Assembly: GCA_009602735.1 (NCBI GenBank)
Contig: WELA01012439.1
Span: 57,273 to 121,272 of the forward strand
Direction: 5' to 3'
From: Mesotaenium endlicherianum
Lineage: Eukaryota; Streptophyta; Zygnematophyceae; Zygnematales; Mesotaeniaceae
DNA: 64,000 nucleotides
The notes beneath the pieces were generated by a model that was given only the letters and a program-made list of their open reading frames with translations, was not told the origin of the DNA and searched no databases. The stretch's first letter is position 1. The number at the start of each line of letters is the position of its first letter. Below, piece after piece: positions 1 through 18,655 of this stretch. A program made the translations under genes and the position numbers.

Positions 1-2734
1 TTTGGAGCCCCGGTGCTATTTGTCAAGAAGAAAGATGGTACCTTGAGGATGTGTGTGGACTATCGCGCCCTCAACAAGATCACCATCAAGAATCGATACC
101 CGCTGCCGCGCATGGATGAGCTCATGGACCGGCTGGTTGGAGCCAAGTACTTCACGAAGATTGACTTACGGAGCGGCTACCACCAGATTCGCATCGCAGA
201 ACCGGACATAGAGAAGACGGCATTCAGGACAAGATATGGACATTTTGAGTTCATGGTCCTGCCATTTGGACTCACCAACGCGCCAGCAACTTTCATGACT
301 ATGATGAACACCATATTTCAGCCCATGTTGGACAGATTTGTGGTGGTATTCATCGATGACATCCTTATCTACAGCAAGACCCTTGAAGAGCATGCGAGAC
401 ACTTGAAAGAAGTCCTTGAAGTATTGAAGCAAAACAAGCTGTTTGCGAAGGAGTCAAAATGCGAGTTTGCCAAACAAGAAGTGGAGTTCCTAGGTCTCCA
501 CGTGACTGCTGATGGCATCAAGATAGACCCCAAGAAGACCACGGTGGTGGAGGAATGGCCAACCCCCACGACCAAGAAAGAACTCCAGTCATTCTTGGGA
601 TTTGCCAATTGGTACAGAAAATTCATCCAAGGCTTCTCGCACATAGCAGCCCCCCTGACAGATCTACTCAAGAAGGACAGGCTATATACATGGACCGAGA
701 AAGAGGAAGAGGCATTTCAAGAGTTAAAGCGAAGATTGACCACATCCCCGGTGCTCACACTCCCAAGTCCAAACCCAGATTGGCCCTTCCACGTCATCAC
801 CGATGCATCTTCCTATGCAATAGGAGCAATCCTGCTTCAAGACCAAGGCAAGGGACTGCAGCCCATCGCCTACGAGTCAAGGAAGCTAAATCCAGCCGAG
901 CAAAATTATACAACCACGGAGCGAGAGGCATTGGCGATTGTACATGCCTTGAAGGTTTGGCGCTGCTACGTTGAAGGACGCAAAGTACTGGTCACCACGG
1001 ACCACGAGGCGTTAAAGCACCTCCAGACGCAGCCGTATCTCTCAAGGAGACAAGCAAGATGGAGCGGATACTTGCAACAATACAACATCACGATTCAGTA
1101 CCAGCCCGGCAAGACAAACCCGGCTGACCCCCTCTCAAGACTGCAATTAAATGCAGTGATGGTATCCCTGAAGACAGATCTGGAAGCTCGATTTTCAGCC
1201 GCCTATGAAAGAGACCCTTACTACAAGAACGGAGAAGCAGCCTTGGACCCATGCAAGAAGCAAGAAGGCAATTATTGGGTGAGGCAAGATACGGGCCAGA
1301 GATGTGTTCCTAATGACTTAGACCTCCGGCTCTTGCTTCTACGAGAAGCACACGACAACCCTCTTGGAGGACACTTTGGAATCCTAAGGACCACGGGCGT
1401 TCTAGCTAGGACTTATTGTTGGCCAGGCATGTCTAAGCAAGTCAAGGAGTACTGCAGGAGCTGTGACACATGCCAAAGAATCAAGCCATCATCGCAAAAG
1501 GCGGGAGGACTCCTCCAACCACTACCAATCCCCGAAAGACAATGGACGGACATCTCAATGGACCTTATCGTGGACTTGCCCGTGACACCTCGAGGCCATA
1601 ATGCAATACTCACGGTGGTGGACAGACTTACCAAGATGGCTCATTTTATTCCCACGACGACTAAGGCTACAGCACCACAACTTGCAAGACTCATCTTTGA
1701 CAACATCTTCCGACTCCATGGACTACCATCAAGAATTGTGTCAGATAGAGATCCAAGATTCACAAGCCATTTCTGGAAAAATCTCTTCAAGAACTTGGGT
1801 ACATCGCTGGATATGTCTACTGCCTACCACCCACAATCAGATGGGCAAACCGAGCGTATGAATCGTACCCTAAAGACCTCTCTAAAGGCCTACGTGTCTA
1901 CCCTCGAGCAAGACTGGGACATGTACTTGACCCCCCTCGAGTTTGCCTACAACAACACTACGCAGGCCTCTACCCAAGAGTCCCCATTCTTCCTCAACTA
2001 TGGCTTCCATCCGACCACGCCACTGAGCTTCACGGCTGGCCATGATGAAGTACCTGCAGCCACAGATTTTATGGAGACATTAGAAGCAGCCCTTACAGCA
2101 GCGAAGAAAGCTCTACAACACGCGCAAGATGCTCAAGCAAGAGTGGCGAACAGCTCCAGAAGAGAAATTACGTACAGAGTGGGTGACAACGTGTTATTAT
2201 CATCCAAGAACATTTCCCTTGAACAAGAGGCCTGCCGGCAGCAAGTTCTCTCCCAAGTATTTGGGACCCTTCAAGATTATCCAGCAAGTCAACCCCGTTG
2301 CTTTCAAGTTAGAACTTCCCCAGACTATGCACATCGACCCCGTATTCCACGCTTCCCTCTTCAAGCCATATGTACAACCCGACAACAAGTTCCCAGGACG
2401 TGTGACAACCCCACCAATCCCAACAATAGCGGATGATCATTTGGAGTATGAAGTGCAAGACATAGTGGCTATGAGAAATTTCAGGAGACAGCAGCAATAC
2501 TTGATCAAGTGGAAAGGATATCCAGATTCGGAGAATAGTTGGGTGGCGGCGCACTACCTTGACAAAGTTCAGAGAAAGTTGAAGCGCTTCCATGCCGCCA
2601 ACCCCCATCTTGGACCAGCCCCAAGTCTCTCTACTAGAAGCCCGGAGACTTCAGGGAGGCAGCCTGCCACCATCAAGAAGCAGCAGAAGACCCCTTGGAG
2701 GCAGCCTGCAAGAACCACAAAGAGGAAAAAATGA
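1..2734 (+). pseudogene. pol: Chromovirus pol polyprotein (RT-RNase H-integrase-chromodomain), 5'-partial, one frameshift
   Basis: The frame is open from base 1, so the true start lies upstream. Counting from position 13, the reverse transcriptase shows [11 protein letters not shown] near residue 49 and the catalytic FIDD at about 113-116. RNase H follows ([20 protein letters not shown]). Integrase has the HHCC zinc finger (GGHFG ... CRSCDTC) and the DDE residues in [15 protein letters not shown] and [16 protein letters not shown]. Between about 2205 and 2225 the coding sense moves from frame 1 to frame 2, which fits one extra base. The rest ([18 protein letters not shown] and a chromodomain with YLIKWKGYPDSENSW) is read in frame 2 to a stop at 2732-2734. 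Frame 1 runs on to 2436 as nonsense. The family is certain. Whether the shift is real or a sequencing error is open. Confidence 0.9.
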
Positions 2735-3490
2735 CATTAGACACTTTTCTCTTCTTGCAGTTTCTGGACAGAAAACTAAAACTGCTACTGGCGATAGGTC
2801 TCTTCATAATAAATTCTGAAAATTTACCTCGCTGTAGGCCATGAGTAGCCGGTCATTTAGAGTCCAAGTTTGCTTAATTTGGAGCACTGGTGAGAGAGAT
2901 ATGATGCTCTAAGTAGAAGGGGGTCAGGCTGCTGGCATTGTTAGGACAGAATATGCCTTCTGACATTGTGCCTTCCCCTGAACTTGGAATGCTCTGAAAC
3001 TCAAGACTCTGGTAGAACATTTTACAGCGCCCAGTTTGAGACTTAGTTTGCAGAATTTGGAGAAGTATAGAAGGACTTATGATTTTCAGAAGTTTCTGCA
3101 CAGATTTGGAGTGCCTACTCTCTCAGCTCTCAACGACACTCCAAAAATGAGAATGCTCTCAAATTTGGTGACTTGGTAGAGTTCTCCGACGCGGTCCGTC
3201 TGGCACTCAAATTTTTAGATTTGAAGCAGTTCTGTGGCCGCTATGAATTTTTGAGTTTGTGGCAGATTCTGGGCCAACTTGTACAATTTTCTTTATCATT
3301 AAGGAGTAGGCTAGCCAATAAGGTCACACCACCTACGACCTTGCCTAGTCTACCTTACATGTGTAGCACCTGACTTGGCGCCTTTGACTAGTCCTCTTCA
3401 CATGTGTGGCATCTGACTTGAAACTGTTGACTAGTTTGCTCCACATGTGTAAGACCTGACTTGACGCGCCGAGACGTCGCTTTTTCTATC
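2735..3490 (+). other. Retrotransposon 3' untranslated region between pol and polypurine tract
   Basis: About 750 bases with no credible ORF. It contains loosely repeated phrases (for example the 'aatttggag' blocks near 2877 and 3055) and a clearer 43-bp tandem repeat at its end. Such a spacer between the pol stop and the 3' LTR is common in plant chromoviruses. Confidence 0.6.
3357..3470 (+). repeat. 43-bp tandem repeat, about 2.7 degenerate copies
   Basis: Units begin with ACATGTGT at 3357, 3400 and 3443. Each continues with a CTGACTTG block and, in the first two, a TTGACTAGT block. The spacing is exactly 43 bases. It lies just upstream of the polypurine tract of the retrotransposon. Confidence 0.75.
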
Positions 3491-3500
3491 GGGGGGGTGA
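3491..3500 (+). other. Polypurine tract (plus-strand primer site) of the retrotransposon
   Basis: A run of seven G followed by TGA sits immediately before the LTR start TGTAGTGA at 3501. A G-rich tract directly abutting the 3' LTR is the expected priming site for plus-strand DNA synthesis. Confidence 0.7.
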
Positions 3501-4003
3501 TGTAGTGATTTGAGTTATTATATATTAGTTTGCATATATTTTAATGTTTTCAAATATATTTGGAGTAGTATTGTGTGGAGTCAAGTGTGAATAGGTACTC
3601 TAGTAACTTGGTTCATGTCCTTTGAACCTTCCAAGGCATTTTCGAAGTTAGAGGAAAGACCTAGAAGAACTCCATGTGGCAAAAGTCAGATGTGCCATTT
3701 TTAGGTCAAAAGGACATGTGTACATTATTCTAGAAAGAGGTGGCAAGTTTTGGGATGTGTTGGGTGCCAACACATCAACATACACCTTCCTAGAAATTAC
3801 TTATGTAGCAAGTATATAAACAAGAGCTAGAACATAGAAAGACATTCCAGAATCACTCTTGTACTTGCCAAAATCCAAAAATATATTAACTTTCAAGAAG
3901 CCATCTCTCTTTCAAGAAGCTACCACTTGTGTTCAAAGATCCTTGTCTTGAATAGATAAAGTATTCTGTTATACTAAGTACTTTATCTATCTGTTTCACT
4001 ACA
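3501..4003 (+). repeat. 3' LTR of the chromovirus (503 bp)
   Basis: The LTR starts with TGTAGTGA at 3501 and ends with TCACTACA at 3996-4003. These are perfect 8-bp inverted termini with the canonical TG...CA ends. It follows the polypurine tract directly and contains a TATA box near 3813. The 5' partner LTR is outside the window. Confidence 0.85.
3813..3820 (+). promoter_or_regulatory. TATA box in the LTR
   Basis: TATATAAA about 185 bases before the LTR end, within AT-rich sequence. This is the usual place for the U3 promoter of a plant LTR element. No start site can be seen. Confidence 0.5.
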
Positions 4004-4272
4004 TCCACGATGGAGACGGCTGGCATCCAATGTAGCGCCAGCGAGATGACTTCGGCGCTAGCTGCACCGTAGTCATCGGCGAGGTGAGTGCACGAGGTGC
4101 AAGCGCCGCTAGCTCTGCTGGCGTCTCCAGTACGCGGAAGGAGCGGGGCAGGCGCGACGCCTCCTCCAGGCGGCGTCCCTGGTCTGGTCCGCACGGCAGC
4201 TCTCATTTCAGGACGCAAGCGCACTTTTGTGGCGGCAGCCGGGCGACTGGCAATGGCGGAGAAGCTCTTGCC

Positions 4273-4407
4273 AAATTCTAGAAATATATGATTTCTCAAG
4301 AAGTCATCGCTTTTTCAAGAAGCTACCACTTGTATTCGGAGATCCTTGTCTTCAATAATAAACTATTCTATTTTACTAAGTACTTTATCTATAAGTTTCA
4401 CAACAGT
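4273..4407 (+). repeat. Diverged second copy of the LTR 3' tail
   Basis: The shared phrases TCAAGAAGCTACCACTTGT, GATCCTTGTCTT and ACTAAGTACTTTATCTAT occur in the same order and spacing as in the last 120 bases of the LTR at 3501-4003. The copy ends with TTTCACAAC near 4405 in place of TCACTACA. Sequence upstream of 4273 does not match the LTR, so this is a truncated, older relative. Confidence 0.75.
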
Positions 4408-4442
4408 CGTGATGGAGCCAAACACTTTGGTAGCAAAAGAAG

Positions 4443-4682
4443 ATGGCCAATCGTCAAGATCAACAGCAAGCTTTTGAAGGTGGCGCTTCATCTTCAGCAC
4501 TCTGGGATCAGTCTAGTGGGGAAACGGCCAAACTTCAAGAGCGAAGAAGAGCGGAGAGGTACCACTTCTTTGCTTTCGGCCTCCAATGGACTCCCCCGCC
4601 ATCGAAAGTGAAGTTACATGCATCAACTGACCAATCAGAGCACATTCTTAAATGCAATCAAAAAAATGCCTCAGCCAATTAG
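4443..4682 (+). pseudogene. Possible gag remnant behind the second LTR tail
   Basis: An 80-codon frame starts with ATG (MANRQDQQQAFEGG) about 35 bases after the LTR-like tail. That is where gag begins in LTR elements. The peptide is polar and charged (KLQERRRAERYHFF), as gag N-termini often are, but no conserved gag motif is visible. It is short and could be chance. Position is the main argument. Confidence 0.25.
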
Positions 4683-5170
4683 CACACGCCATTTTGAGCA
4701 CTAGATTCCAAAGTCAGCTGTCGTCGACCGTTTTCAATAGCGAAATGCTATTGACTTTTGGAATGAAAGTCGTTCTCGCTGTGGGCATTCTGACAAAGTA
4801 CATCCAAGTTTGACTTTGTTTTGATTGGCGGCTCTAGCCGCATCAAGATGCTCCAACCGACCCACAAAGTCGACACGTGGATGGATATTGTTCGCACGTA
4901 GCCAACTAGAGGGGCATCAAAATCCACCAAACAATCACATTCTTGAGTATGGACCCTTAATGGGATGTGCCTACAAAAGGCCATCCCAAAAACCCACCCC
5001 AAAGGAGTTTAAACCCATCAGGTTCAAACCCGAAGGGTCGCGTGAGGTTTTAACTCCGAGGGACCTAACTATGAGGGGTGAAAGATAAAAACAGTCCGTC
5101 ACCCGTTTGGATGTGATTTGGAACGTGACAAAAGTGAAACATATGGGTTAAACAAGTCTCTTTGGATGGT
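4683..5170. other. Intergenic, no gene seen
   Basis: About 490 bases of mixed composition. No ORF with protein-like composition, RNA gene or clear repeat is visible. Confidence 0.5.
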
Positions 5171-5610
5171 CTAGGAAAGGGCCACCCCTGTCATCAAAGC
5201 GTTTGAACTGAAGGAACTCGCTCAAAGGGGAGCGAGTTCTTTTGGCCCCTCTTTCTTGGTGACAAATGTGACCGGGCAAGGGGGAGTAATCAAATAGTAG
5301 GGACGGGCCTGTCAGGGTCATCCGTGCCGCGCGGCAACACGCGCTTGGTGTTTGTTGACATAAATGATCGGGCAGGGCCACCCCTGCGGCCCGATTACTT
5401 CAGCCCGTTGGCAGGTAACTTGTAATGGGCAACGGCGACAGGCCATGTTAGGGCCACCCCTGCCGCCCGGCGACTGTGGCCAAAGAACTTCAAAGTTCCT
5501 TGGGCCCCCTTGCTTGCGCACAAAACGTGACTGTTAACTGAGTTACTGGGTAACGGGGAGCGGGCCTGTCAGGCCAACCCCGCCACCCGGTCGGCGGTAA
5601 CTTCTGCAAA
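5171..5610 (+). repeat. Degenerate repeats built on GGGCCACCCCTG / GGGCCTGTCAGG
   Basis: The phrase GGGCCACCCCTG occurs near 5178, 5374 and 5452. The related GGGCCTGTCAGG, followed by a CC-rich block, occurs near 5306 and 5561. Blocks containing CCCGG(C/T)G and GTAACTT recur between them. Spacing is irregular (about 70-130 bases), so this is an old, decayed tandem family. Confidence 0.55.
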
Positions 5611-7456
5611 TGAACTAAAGTTGACTTGGTTTTTGCTAATTTGTTTTTGGACTTTTGTGATCAACTAGTCCATGATAACGTTATGGACAGACTTAATCGT
5701 AACGACGACTTATCAAAAGATAGTTCCCGTGACCATTTCAATTCTTGGTTACAATTGTCATAATTAGGCCAAAATCGCACGGTGCACATTGCATATGAGG
5801 CGATGAAATTTCTCCGCCTCGGAGGTGTAGAAATGTTATCTGATCGGTTCTATGCCATTTGGCGGAGAATTACCATCTTCGCCTGTCGTGGAGAAGTCCA
5901 TTTGCTCCAATTTGCCTGGCTAGCGTAGAAATATCCGCTTTTGTTCTGGGCGGAGATGGGCTTAGATCCAGTTTTCAGGGCGTTTTTCGAAATTAGTCGC
6001 GGTTTTTGTCTGGATCGATCTCAACGTAAGGAGGCCCCCCTCTAGCGCCAACTGTAGAGCACATTATAGAAAATACGTCACCACGCGGAGCACCACAAGG
6101 AGGAGCTTCATCAAATCTTCGTGGCAACCACTATGGCAAAGTTGACCCCACCGCAAGGGATTTCTGCCGAGCCCCTTGAGGTCGAAGCTTATCCTTCGCG
6201 CTCTTTCTTCTCGTCTCCTTTCGCTCTTGCGCTCCCTTTCGCTTCTTGGACAAATGTGCCAAGCAAGAATGAGGCACGTTTGCGGAAGGCTCGTGTCTTA
6301 TCCAGGCTCCACGCATGTTATCCTCTCTCGAAAATTTCAACGCTCAGTCGCAGCGATTAGCATGCATGTTGTCCTTGCAATCGTCCTCGCTACAGCTTAA
6401 GATATTCAACGTCACTTAGCATGCATGCCTCGTGACAGTTGCGCGTGCCTGCTATGCCTTTTGGTCAGCGTGCACGCCTATGTTGCCTTAAAGCCTATGT
6501 CGCTCGAGGTGGCTGCTTAAGTCGGGGCAGTCTCACCACGGGTCCATGAATGAGGAGGCCAGTTCACACAGCCCCACCCGACGTGGCATTTGCCAGGGTA
6601 GCTGCTCAGTCAGCAATACCTTACTCCATATCTGTTGGCGCGACCATTTGAAGTTCCCAGCATGGTCAACTTTCCAGTGGACTTGGTTCTCAAATTCCAC
6701 CCATCCCTGAGTGTCGACTTTGACTCATCACAGTCACGCTTCCGTCTGACTCGGACTTTGACTTTCAATGCTGATTACTCAAAGGTCAGACATTTGGTTG
6801 GGGAGTCAGTGTTGACTTTTCGTACCTGGGCGGCCGTGACTTGGGTCACGTGTGCGGCGCCGTCAAACTGACAACAATCGCGACAAAAATCTTGTCATGT
6901 GTAAATATTCATTTTTTGCATATATTTGCATACATCGCCAACCGGTTGTGCTCGTACTTCTAACGAACACTCCCATGACGCGAGCTGACGACAGCCATGC
7001 CCGCCAGCTAGTGCATTTCAAATTAAGGAGTCAGGACTACATCAGGGTGGGAGATAAACCTGCATAAACCCTCTAGAGTCTAGAATGCTGACGCCTTCAA
7101 ATCTGACGTCATCCTGTTTACGAGAAACGACGTCATCGAGGCGCGAGTTCGATCATGATATATTAGAGGCGCGCTTAATTACTATATCCAGATTTTATAC
7201 ACTGCCATACACGGCAAAACACGAGAAGACAGGCATCTCTGGCCATCTCCGGGGCATCTTGGACAATTTCGGATAATTTCGGATAACTGCGTTGGACTAC
7301 ATACATATATCGTAATATCGGTCTCCATTGGTCTTCATAAAGAAGCCGCCGTCCCCTTCAGCAGACCTCTTTGCAAAAAGCTTCTTTTGCTGCAGCGGGT
7401 GTTACTTTTGCTCAGGAGCCAGAGTAGCGCCTGATCGGAGGGGAAGTGTTATAGAC
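5611..7456 (+). other. Intergenic and 5' flank of the KARI gene
   Basis: About 1.85 kb without a supported gene. 6630-6830 is rich in TTGAC / GACTTTGACT words. 7104-7136 holds two TGACGTCA-type sites. An ATTTCGGATA direct repeat lies at about 7264-7286. The stretch just before the ATG at 7457 is the likely 5' untranslated leader. The transcription start cannot be placed. Confidence 0.5.
7104..7136 (+). promoter_or_regulatory. Paired TGACGTCA-type bZIP sites upstream of KARI
   Basis: TGACGTCA is at 7104-7111 and GACGTCAT at 7129-7136, 25 bases apart and about 320-350 bases before the KARI start codon. TGACGTCA is the classic CRE/C-box recognised by bZIP factors in plants. Function here is inferred from sequence and position only. 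Confidence 0.4.
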
Positions 7457-15957
<8,501 letters not shown>

Positions 15958-17158
15958 GTGTCTCCGAGGTGAACACTAATGTAAGCCTGTAACAGTTGTA
16001 TAATCACTATTGGTATCTTGTTTGAGTGTGGGTGATGGAACTGTGTTGTGGCAGTCGTCTTTTTACGCATCATGGCGTTTCATGTGTTGAACGTAAGGGT
16101 GTGGATTGGATAAGCTTGGTGGATGCCACTGGAGTGGAAAGAAAGATATGGATGTTGAAACTAGTGCTTGATCCACCGAAAGAAATGAGAGTGGGTCGTT
16201 GACGCTCGTACCTGCCTTGAAGAACGTTTCTATCAAGTTCTGCGTCTTTTGGTCTGTCTTTCACGCGTAAGATCTAGTTATTGTCCTCGTCGTGTTCTAG
16301 TTTCTATTGCAAGTCTTTCACCACAATCGGGTCCTTTGAACACCCGAGTGCATTGGAAAATAAATTGCAGGGGTGACGTCCATCGTGTAATTCACACATT
16401 GCAAAACCTGTAATCATTGTGCCTCTTCTCCATGCATATGGTGCATGGGGTGCTCACTGTCGCAAGAAAGTGTCTAGTATTGAATTTTTTCGCCAAACTA
16501 GCAAGTTGTGCCGCAAAGATACGCGTTTTATTGATTTTTTGCGCAGCTCCTAGGGCTAAATTTGGCCAACATTTTGATTGTTTGCCGCAATTGAAAAAGA
16601 GTCACAATCTTGCGCCTTTTTTTAAAAGGAGTTATCAGCCCTTGATATGGTGAGGCAAAACAACTGTAGTACTTTTGCAGCCTGCGGTATTGATTGAATT
16701 CATTAAAGATGATGCCTTCACGTTGGGAAGTTCTTCCTCGCAGTTCCAGTCGACCAAAGATTCACGCAAGCGCACGGCCCTTGCGTCGGAAGCCTCCGCG
16801 CGCGCTTGAGCAGTCAAACCAATTCGAATCAGTCCGTTTCAGTCCGTTGGTACTTTTTGCAGCTTAGCACGTGGATGCCGCGAGCAGCTAAAATCTTCCA
16901 CCTCAGCTGAATCGGGTCTCATTGCCCTCACCTGGGCCTCCCTCTCGGTGAGGCAGCAGGCTGGCCCATGGATAGGCTTTGAAACTGCAGTGATCTTACA
17001 ACAAAGGATGGTCAGTGAAAACAATTACGCTTGCCGTCCTTGTTTTATTTTATGACGTCTGTCTATCTGGCGGTAGGAAAGGTCGTGCTTGTGTAGGTGT
17101 TTTATTCCATCATATTTCTTGGTGATAGGGTGGTGTCTTGAGCAACAAGCAGTTAGCC
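15958..17158. other. Intergenic between KARI and the CHZ-like gene
   Basis: 1.2 kb that must contain the KARI 3' untranslated region and the promoter of the next gene. It is fairly AT-rich with no supported ORF. No clear polyadenylation signal stands out. Confidence 0.5.
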
Positions 17159-17761
17159 ATGTCAGACGAGCGTAAGAAGAAGTTGGCAGCTCTTGCGGCT
17201 GCCAAGCGGGCTAGCGATGCTGAGGTGAAAGTAAAGAAGAAGGAGAGCAACCAGTTTCTTGCAGATGTAGCTATTAGACCCAAGTCCCAATCAAAGAGCA
17301 AGGGGCCAAGTTCGGGGCCAGTGTCCAAAGACAAGGGAAAGGGGAAGGCACCAGCTGTTGCACCAAAACGAAAGGCGGTAGTGGAAGAGGACGAGGAAGA
17401 CGAGGAGGATGAGGACGATGCAGATGACGATGACGATGACGACAACGATGACGAGGAGGAGGAAGCTGACACTGATGATGAAGAGGCTGAACTGGAGAAC
17501 TTACTGAAGGGGAAAGGGAAAGGAGGAAGCTCGTCTAGCAAAGGAAAGGCCAAGGCTCCTTCTTCGTCCAAGAAGCAGAAGAAGGGAAAGGGAAGTGACG
17601 ACGACGACGACGACGAAAATGATGAGCCAACTTTGATAGCAGATCCACTGGACACCATTGACCCTAGCAACATCTTGCCGGGAAGAACAAGGCGACGAGC
17701 TGCTCAGCAGGTGCAGTACCATTTTGACAACAACGGAGACGACGACAACGACTCTGATTAA
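17159..17761 (+). CDS. Small charged nuclear protein with C-terminal CHZ-like histone-chaperone motif (200 aa)
   Basis: An intronless 200-codon frame starts at the ATG at 17159 (MSDERKKKLAALAAAKRASD) and ends at TAA 17759-17761. A basic Lys/Ala N-terminus (1-90) is followed by an acidic stretch of Asp/Glu (about 90-130), Lys/Gly/Ser linkers, a second acidic block and then DTIDPSNILPGRTRRRAAQQ. That last segment resembles the CHZ motif (IDxSNII...RRTRG) of the yeast H2A.Z-H2B chaperone Chz1 and its relatives. Acidic tracts beside basic motifs are usual in histone chaperones. I infer binding of histones in the nucleus; the match is short and the remainder is low complexity. It could also be another acidic nuclear protein. 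Lys-rich segments could serve for nuclear import. Confidence 0.6.
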   Translation: MSDERKKKLAALAAAKRASDAEVKVKKKESNQFLADVAIRPKSQSKSKGPSSGPVSKDKGKGKAPAVAPKRKAVVEEDEEDEEDEDDADDDDDDDNDDEEEEADTDDEEAELENLLKGKGKGGSSSSKGKAKAPSSSKKQKKGKGSDDDDDDENDEPTLIADPLDTIDPSNILPGRTRRRAAQQVQYHFDNNGDDDNDSD

Positions 17762-18655
17762 GTCTGGTGACGTCTTGACGGCCTTTGCAGGACTGCTGCA
17801 TTTTTTCGCCTGTATCTGTGACATACGTTGGCAGCTGTAGATTCCCCCCCCCCTCTTTATATGGCGGGGAGCAAAGTAAAGCAGCCTGCCTGTTGATGGC
17901 AATGCGCCATGTGCCTCTATACAAAAAAGCCATCTGTAAAGTATGGAGTCGCTAGCCCAGCAACTTGAGCGTGGCATGTGTGCTGCAAACTTGAGCTGCA
18001 GTGCTCCAGTAGTATAGGCCAACTGTGGTGAATGACAGGGATGGTCAGGAGGCGAGCAGAGGACCAGCAGATGCCTTTTTTCACTGGGCCATGCGAGGCT
18101 TATCTTGCAGAAGGGCAACTAGAGGTCCTGAGACAGTGAGGGTTTATCTGGCCTGAACAGAATCAGAGGACAAGTTCAACTTACTGGTTCTCTGACCACT
18201 TGTAACTGGAGGATGTACAAATGGAACGTAATATTGGATAACATGTGACACTTGCTTCGGATATGCGGAACAAGGAGAGGTTGGACGTGGACTGCACCCC
18301 TGCGCAAGCTGATCGATGGGATCTAGTCTTTCAGTTTGTGGTGCATGCACTTACAGGAAACACCAAGGCAGCAAGGGCCTGCTGCTAAGCATTCTCATTC
18401 AGCCTTGTGATGGATGGTACGGACCAGTGGTTGTTGCATCCTTCTCCAAATTGGGCAGTCCTTTATTTTTCTTGGCAAGCAGTAGTCTGATCTCGTTTGC
18501 CTTATCTGCAAATTATTGCTGGTCTCGCCTGAGGGTTGTGTCAGAACATACAAATTTCAATGGTCGGCTGATTCCACAAGTTTTAAATATGCCTCCACAG
18601 GTTTAGGTCCATATGCATTTTGGAACTCTAAAGAGTTAAACCATTGTCAGCTGCT
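17762..18655. other. Intergenic between convergent genes
   Basis: About 0.9 kb between the stop of the CHZ-like gene (+) and the stop of the O-fucosyltransferase (-). It holds both 3' untranslated regions. No further gene is visible. Confidence 0.5.

Larger units (their letters stand above)
1..4003 (+). mobile_element. Ty3/gypsy chromovirus LTR retrotransposon, 3' part (5' end outside window)
   Basis: The order is reverse transcriptase, RNase H, integrase and chromodomain, then an untranslated stretch, a polypurine tract and a 3' LTR. Integrase lying after RNase H is the Ty3/gypsy order, and the C-terminal chromodomain defines the chromovirus branch. The 5' LTR, primer-binding site, gag and protease lie to the left of the window, so age from LTR divergence and the target-site duplication cannot be read. 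The element looks like an inactive or near-inactive copy because pol has a frameshift. Confidence 0.93.

Noticed and set aside
7328-7456. Upstream extension of the KARI frame to 7328
   Set aside because: The extended start is TTG, not ATG; the peptide from the ATG at 7457 is a normal transit peptide.
17138-17158. Seven-residue N-terminal extension of the CHZ-like protein
   Set aside because: Begins with TTG; the first ATG is at 17159.
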